Shown in pieces: positions 7,101-9,772 of a stretch of 9,772 bases of DNA (position 1 is the first letter of the stretch; the number at the start of each line of letters is the position of its first letter). Source of the stretch: Bacteroidetes bacterium UBA6063 (GTDB taxonomy: Bacteria > Bacteroidota > Bacteroidia > NS11-12g > UBA9320); assembly GCA_002428905.1 (NCBI GenBank), contig DIYD01000264.1, positions 1-9,772 of the forward strand, read 5' to 3'. The notes beneath the pieces were generated by a model. It had not been told where the DNA came from and ran no database searches. It was given only the letters and a program-made list of their open reading frames with translations. Position numbers and translations under genes: made by a program.

Positions 7101-8555
7101 TTGGAACTAGAGTCTACATATCCTGAATTGAACGCAGCTACAACCGGGGTTGCACGTAAGCGAATAACGCTATCACCAAACGTCCGTAAGTTCTGTTGGT
7201 TTATTCTGGCGTTTATTGTTCCCTACTTCCTGTTAGATGCCTCTAAGGAAAACCACAACCAGTATTATCTGATAACCGGATTGTTCATTTTCCTGGTGGG
7301 TGAAGTGATTTACACTTTTGGGCAATCGGTAAACCTGCTCAATATTGCAGCCCTTCTCGCTGTTATTCAGTGGATTGTGGGCCCGATGGTAACCTATTAC
7401 ATCGATTACCAGTTTTTCGCTTCCGATGAAATCATGCTGTTCAAGGTATCCGAGGCTGAATATTTCGGGTATACAATTCCGGGCACCATCGCCTTTGTTT
7501 TGGGCATTCGATTGCTCAATCCTGGCATGAAGCACTATAAGCACTTCCCAGAATATGTGAAAAGAAACCAGTCGCGAGCAGCTGTTGTTGGTAAGCTCTT
7601 ATTTTATGTTGGCATCTTCTTTACTGTGAGTGAAAGCTTTATACCTCCTATTTTGGGCTATGTGGGATGGTTAATGAAAGGACTTTTACAGGTATCGGTT
7701 ATTGTATACTGGTTGTTTGATCTTCCCCGAAAGTACTTCGTTACCGCGCTCGGTGTTGGGCTAATTGCCATTAATGCAGTGCTCGGTGGCATGTTTGGAG
7801 AATTGGTTTATTGGCTTCTCTTCATCTCTATTCTGGTATCTATGCGCATGAAAATTAGCTTGTTCAAAAAGTTATTGTTCTTCTCTGCCAGTTTCATTGC
7901 CGTTTTTATTATCAGCGCAACCAAATGGCAATATCGTATCATTACCTGGAATGCTGAAGTAGGTGAATATTCAGGTGTTGACAAACTTGTTTTATACAAA
8001 GACATTATTGTAAACAACGTAACAAACAATGATATTGATCGAGTTCGTGCTGGTCAGGAAGTGATCGTTCGACGGTTAAACCAGGGTGGAACCATTAGTC
8101 ACATTATGAATCGTGTTCCTAAAACCGAACCGTATGCCAATGGAGAAACCATTTTTTCTGCCATTGCAACGGCTATTGTCCCCAGGGTTTTGTGGCCGAA
8201 TAAGCCAGTAGCCGGAAAAAAAGACTTCTATCGCTTTACAGGTTACCGACTTAAAGGAACATCCATGGGCATCACCCCCATTGGAGAGGCCTATGCCAAT
8301 TATGGAAGAACAGGAGGAATTATAACTATGTTCTTTTACGGACTTTTTATGGCGCTGCTGTTCCGTATAATTATCAAAAGGTCATTATATCGAGATTCGT
8401 TGCTCATTATATTTATCCCGCTCATTTTCTTTCGGGCTATTTATGCTGAATCCGACCTCATGCGAACACTCACTGCCGCAACCAAAGGTGTAATGTTTGT
8501 CGTTTTTATAAACTTTGTTCTCAAGCAATATTTGAAACGTACTTCAATCGAATGA
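7101..8555 (+). CDS. Wzy-like oligosaccharide repeat-unit polymerase, multi-spanning membrane protein
   Basis: This 484-residue integral inner-membrane protein is predicted to polymerise lipid-linked repeat units at the periplasmic side. By eye there are about 11-12 hydrophobic segments: roughly residues 31-45, 55-73, 79-101, 122-138, 160-175, 181-206, 212-230, 232-248 and 258-272, then 405-420, 432-448 and 460-475. A hydrophilic region of about 130 residues lies between the last two groups and carries YANGETIFSAIATAIVPR and LWPNKP, with P361-R362 through P369. It is followed by GTSMGITPIGEAYANYG. The P-R-x-x-W-P-x-K-P and GEAYANYG motifs recur in the loops of Wzy-type polymerases. The chosen start is the TTG 17 bases after the methyltransferase stop. 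An ATG at 6981 is in frame, but it would give 40 extra residues read out of frame through the methyltransferase C-terminus and look non-native. TTG at 7128 is a further alternative. An O-antigen ligase is the main competing identity. Confidence 0.8.
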   Translation: MELESTYPELNAATTGVARKRITLSPNVRKFCWFILAFIVPYFLLDASKENHNQYYLITGLFIFLVGEVIYTFGQSVNLLNIAALLAVIQWIVGPMVTYYIDYQFFASDEIMLFKVSEAEYFGYTIPGTIAFVLGIRLLNPGMKHYKHFPEYVKRNQSRAAVVGKLLFYVGIFFTVSESFIPPILGYVGWLMKGLLQVSVIVYWLFDLPRKYFVTALGVGLIAINAVLGGMFGELVYWLLFISILVSMRMKISLFKKLLFFSASFIAVFIISATKWQYRIITWNAEVGEYSGVDKLVLYKDIIVNNVTNNDIDRVRAGQEVIVRRLNQGGTISHIMNRVPKTEPYANGETIFSAIATAIVPRVLWPNKPVAGKKDFYRFTGYRLKGTSMGITPIGEAYANYGRTGGIITMFFYGLFMALLFRIIIKRSLYRDSLLIIFIPLIFFRAIYAESDLMRTLTAATKGVMFVVFINFVLKQYLKRTSIE

Positions 8556-9652
8556 AAGGGCTCATTGTCAACGCATACAAGGCATTTACCAATGGGATAC
8601 TTAAGTTTCTTCAGACATTGGTTTACCAGAAAGCCAAAAACCCAAAAAAAGTCCTTGTCTTCCGTACAGGTTCGTTTGGAGATTCGATTGCAGCAATGCC
8701 CGCAATCCATGGTATTCGAAGGCACTATCCGGATGCACAGTTAACCTTACTTTCAAACGCTGGCCGAAAAAACCTGGTTTCACCAGCGAATCTTATTGCG
8801 CCGAACGTATTTGACGAAATCATTGATTATCACGGCTGGGATAGAAATCAAGTCACTGAGCGATTGAAATCTGAAGCTTTCGACCTGGTAATACAACTGC
8901 CACAAAACAAGGCTCCATTTAAATCGTTGCTTCGCGACCTGATCTATTTCAGGTTTCTGGTGGGGATCCGATCTGGATGGGGATGGAGGAAAGAGTTTGT
9001 ACCATTTTTCAGAGCTTATCAGGATGACCATATCGAACAGATTTCTGAGACACAGCGACTGATAGACATATGCAAACAGCACGGTATTTCCATTCAAGAT
9101 CGAGCGTATCATTTCAACATCACTGAAGACGATAAACACGCGTTCAACCAATTAAAGAGTACACACCAACTAAGGCAATATGTGGCTATTATCGTCGGTG
9201 GGAAAAGACCACAGAACCGATGGCCTCTACCCTACTTTGACGCTGTTATTGGTGTGTTGAGCAACCATCATCAAATCGTTATCGTAGGAGGCCCGGAAGA
9301 CAGTGCTTTAGTTGCCCAACTGGAAAATCAAACGTCGTTTATAGATCTTACCGGTAAAACAAGCCCTGTATTGAGTGGACTGGTACTGCAAGAAGCTGAA
9401 TTGGTCATCACCAATGACACCGGTCCAATGCACATGGCTTATGCCATGGAAACACCAGTAATCGCACTGTTTAGTTCACGGGATTATAAGAACATTTGGT
9501 TTCCTCCGAAACAACACACCGTTTTCAGGACAAATGACATTGATTGCAAGCTCTGTTTGAGCGAAACCTGTAGCGATAACAAATGTATGCAAGCGATAAC
9601 GCCAGACCAGGTTCTTGAAGCAGCTAAAGAAAAGCTAAAACTTGAGCAATAA
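8552..9652 (+). CDS. GT9 family glycosyltransferase (ADP-heptose:LPS heptosyltransferase-like)
   Basis: This 366-residue inverting GT-B protein is homologous to WaaC/WaaF, which add heptose from ADP-heptose to the LPS inner core. The first ~32 residues precede the domain, which then begins with KVLVFRTGSFGDSIAAMPAI (33-52). D44 of the GD motif corresponds to the catalytic base of WaaC. Further elements are FDLVIQLPQ; VGGKRPQNRWPLPYF (205-219) for the donor phosphates; IVIVGGPED; IDLTGKTS; and VITNDTGPMHMAYAM (275-289) with the conserved D-T-G-P-M-H. The C-terminal cysteines C322, C325, C330 and C335 followed by MQAI match the cysteine-rich tail found in many GT9 proteins. The ATG overlaps the polymerase stop (ATGA). 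Inside a Wzy-type locus it may transfer a sugar other than heptose or join core-like sugars; the donor is not resolved here. Confidence 0.9.
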   Translation: MKGLIVNAYKAFTNGILKFLQTLVYQKAKNPKKVLVFRTGSFGDSIAAMPAIHGIRRHYPDAQLTLLSNAGRKNLVSPANLIAPNVFDEIIDYHGWDRNQVTERLKSEAFDLVIQLPQNKAPFKSLLRDLIYFRFLVGIRSGWGWRKEFVPFFRAYQDDHIEQISETQRLIDICKQHGISIQDRAYHFNITEDDKHAFNQLKSTHQLRQYVAIIVGGKRPQNRWPLPYFDAVIGVLSNHHQIVIVGGPEDSALVAQLENQTSFIDLTGKTSPVLSGLVLQEAELVITNDTGPMHMAYAMETPVIALFSSRDYKNIWFPPKQHTVFRTNDIDCKLCLSETCSDNKCMQAITPDQVLEAAKEKLKLEQ

Positions 9653-9772
9653 ACTTCTATTTATAGGCTCGTTCCCGAAGGAAACCAAAGGTGGTAGCTC
9701 CACTGCCTGCCTGATGTTGCTTGATACGGAAGAATTCTCTGAGGATCAGGTGATTCAACTGGATTCTACATT
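9642..9772 (+). CDS. N-terminus of a GT-B glycosyltransferase, truncated by window edge (TTG start)
   Basis: The first 43 codons of another gene run off the right end. Reading from TTG at 9642 gives an N-terminal strand with KLLFIGSFPKETKGGSSTA (residues 4-22) and then LMLLDTEEF. The hydrophobic strand, the FP turn and the GG-S loop are what GT1/GT4-type glycosyltransferases show at their N-terminus. The start is constrained: an in-frame TAA at 9636-9638 lies just upstream, and the only ATG in the frame is at codon 25, past the conserved loop. The gene overlaps the GT9 gene by 11 bases, as its neighbours do. Only the fold type can be suggested from so short a piece. Confidence 0.65.
   Translation, partial: MSNKLLFIGSFPKETKGGSSTACLMLLDTEEFSEDQVIQLDST

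Overview
This window is a stretch of a surface-polysaccharide (O-antigen, capsule or exopolysaccharide) biosynthesis locus. All nine genes lie on the + strand, head to tail, with overlaps or gaps of at most 18 bases. I see no intergenic space large enough for an internal promoter, and no terminator, RNA gene, mobile element or CRISPR array. The window therefore looks like the middle of one long operon that runs off both ends.

The organism is most likely Gram-negative: it has a Wzy-type polymerase, a GT9 (heptosyltransferase-family) enzyme and nucleotide-deoxysugar enzymes. Composition is moderately AT-rich by eye. Most genes lack a clear Shine-Dalgarno sequence, which would fit Bacteroidota or a related phylum, but this placement is tentative because most starts could instead depend on translational coupling.

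Layout. 1-825: the C-terminal part of a GT-B glycosyltransferase whose start is outside the window. 818-1747: a GDP-L-fucose synthase/GDP-L-colitose synthase-type epimerase-reductase. 1749-2927: a PLP enzyme of the DegT/DnrJ/EryC1/StrS fold with histidine where aminotransferases have the PLP-binding lysine, the hallmark of the sugar 3-dehydratase ColD. 2932-4134: a CgeB-like glycosyltransferase. 4134-5345: a GT4 glycosyltransferase. 5323-6336: a second CgeB-like glycosyltransferase. 6355-7083: a class I SAM methyltransferase. 7101-8555: a multi-spanning Wzy-like repeat-unit polymerase. 8552-9652: a GT9 glycosyltransferase. 9642 to the end: the first 43 codons of another GT-B glycosyltransferase, with a TTG start.

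Working model. The 818-1747 and 1749-2927 products act in sequence on GDP-4-keto-6-deoxy-D-mannose to give a 3,6-dideoxyhexose donor, most plausibly GDP-L-colitose. The glycosyltransferases assemble a repeat unit on a lipid carrier, the methyltransferase may decorate it, and the polymerase joins units at the periplasmic face of the inner membrane. The upstream enzymes (ManC, Gmd), the flippase Wzx and the initiating transferase are not in the window. The colitose assignment is the most informative result; I found no evidence for a wholly new type of system.
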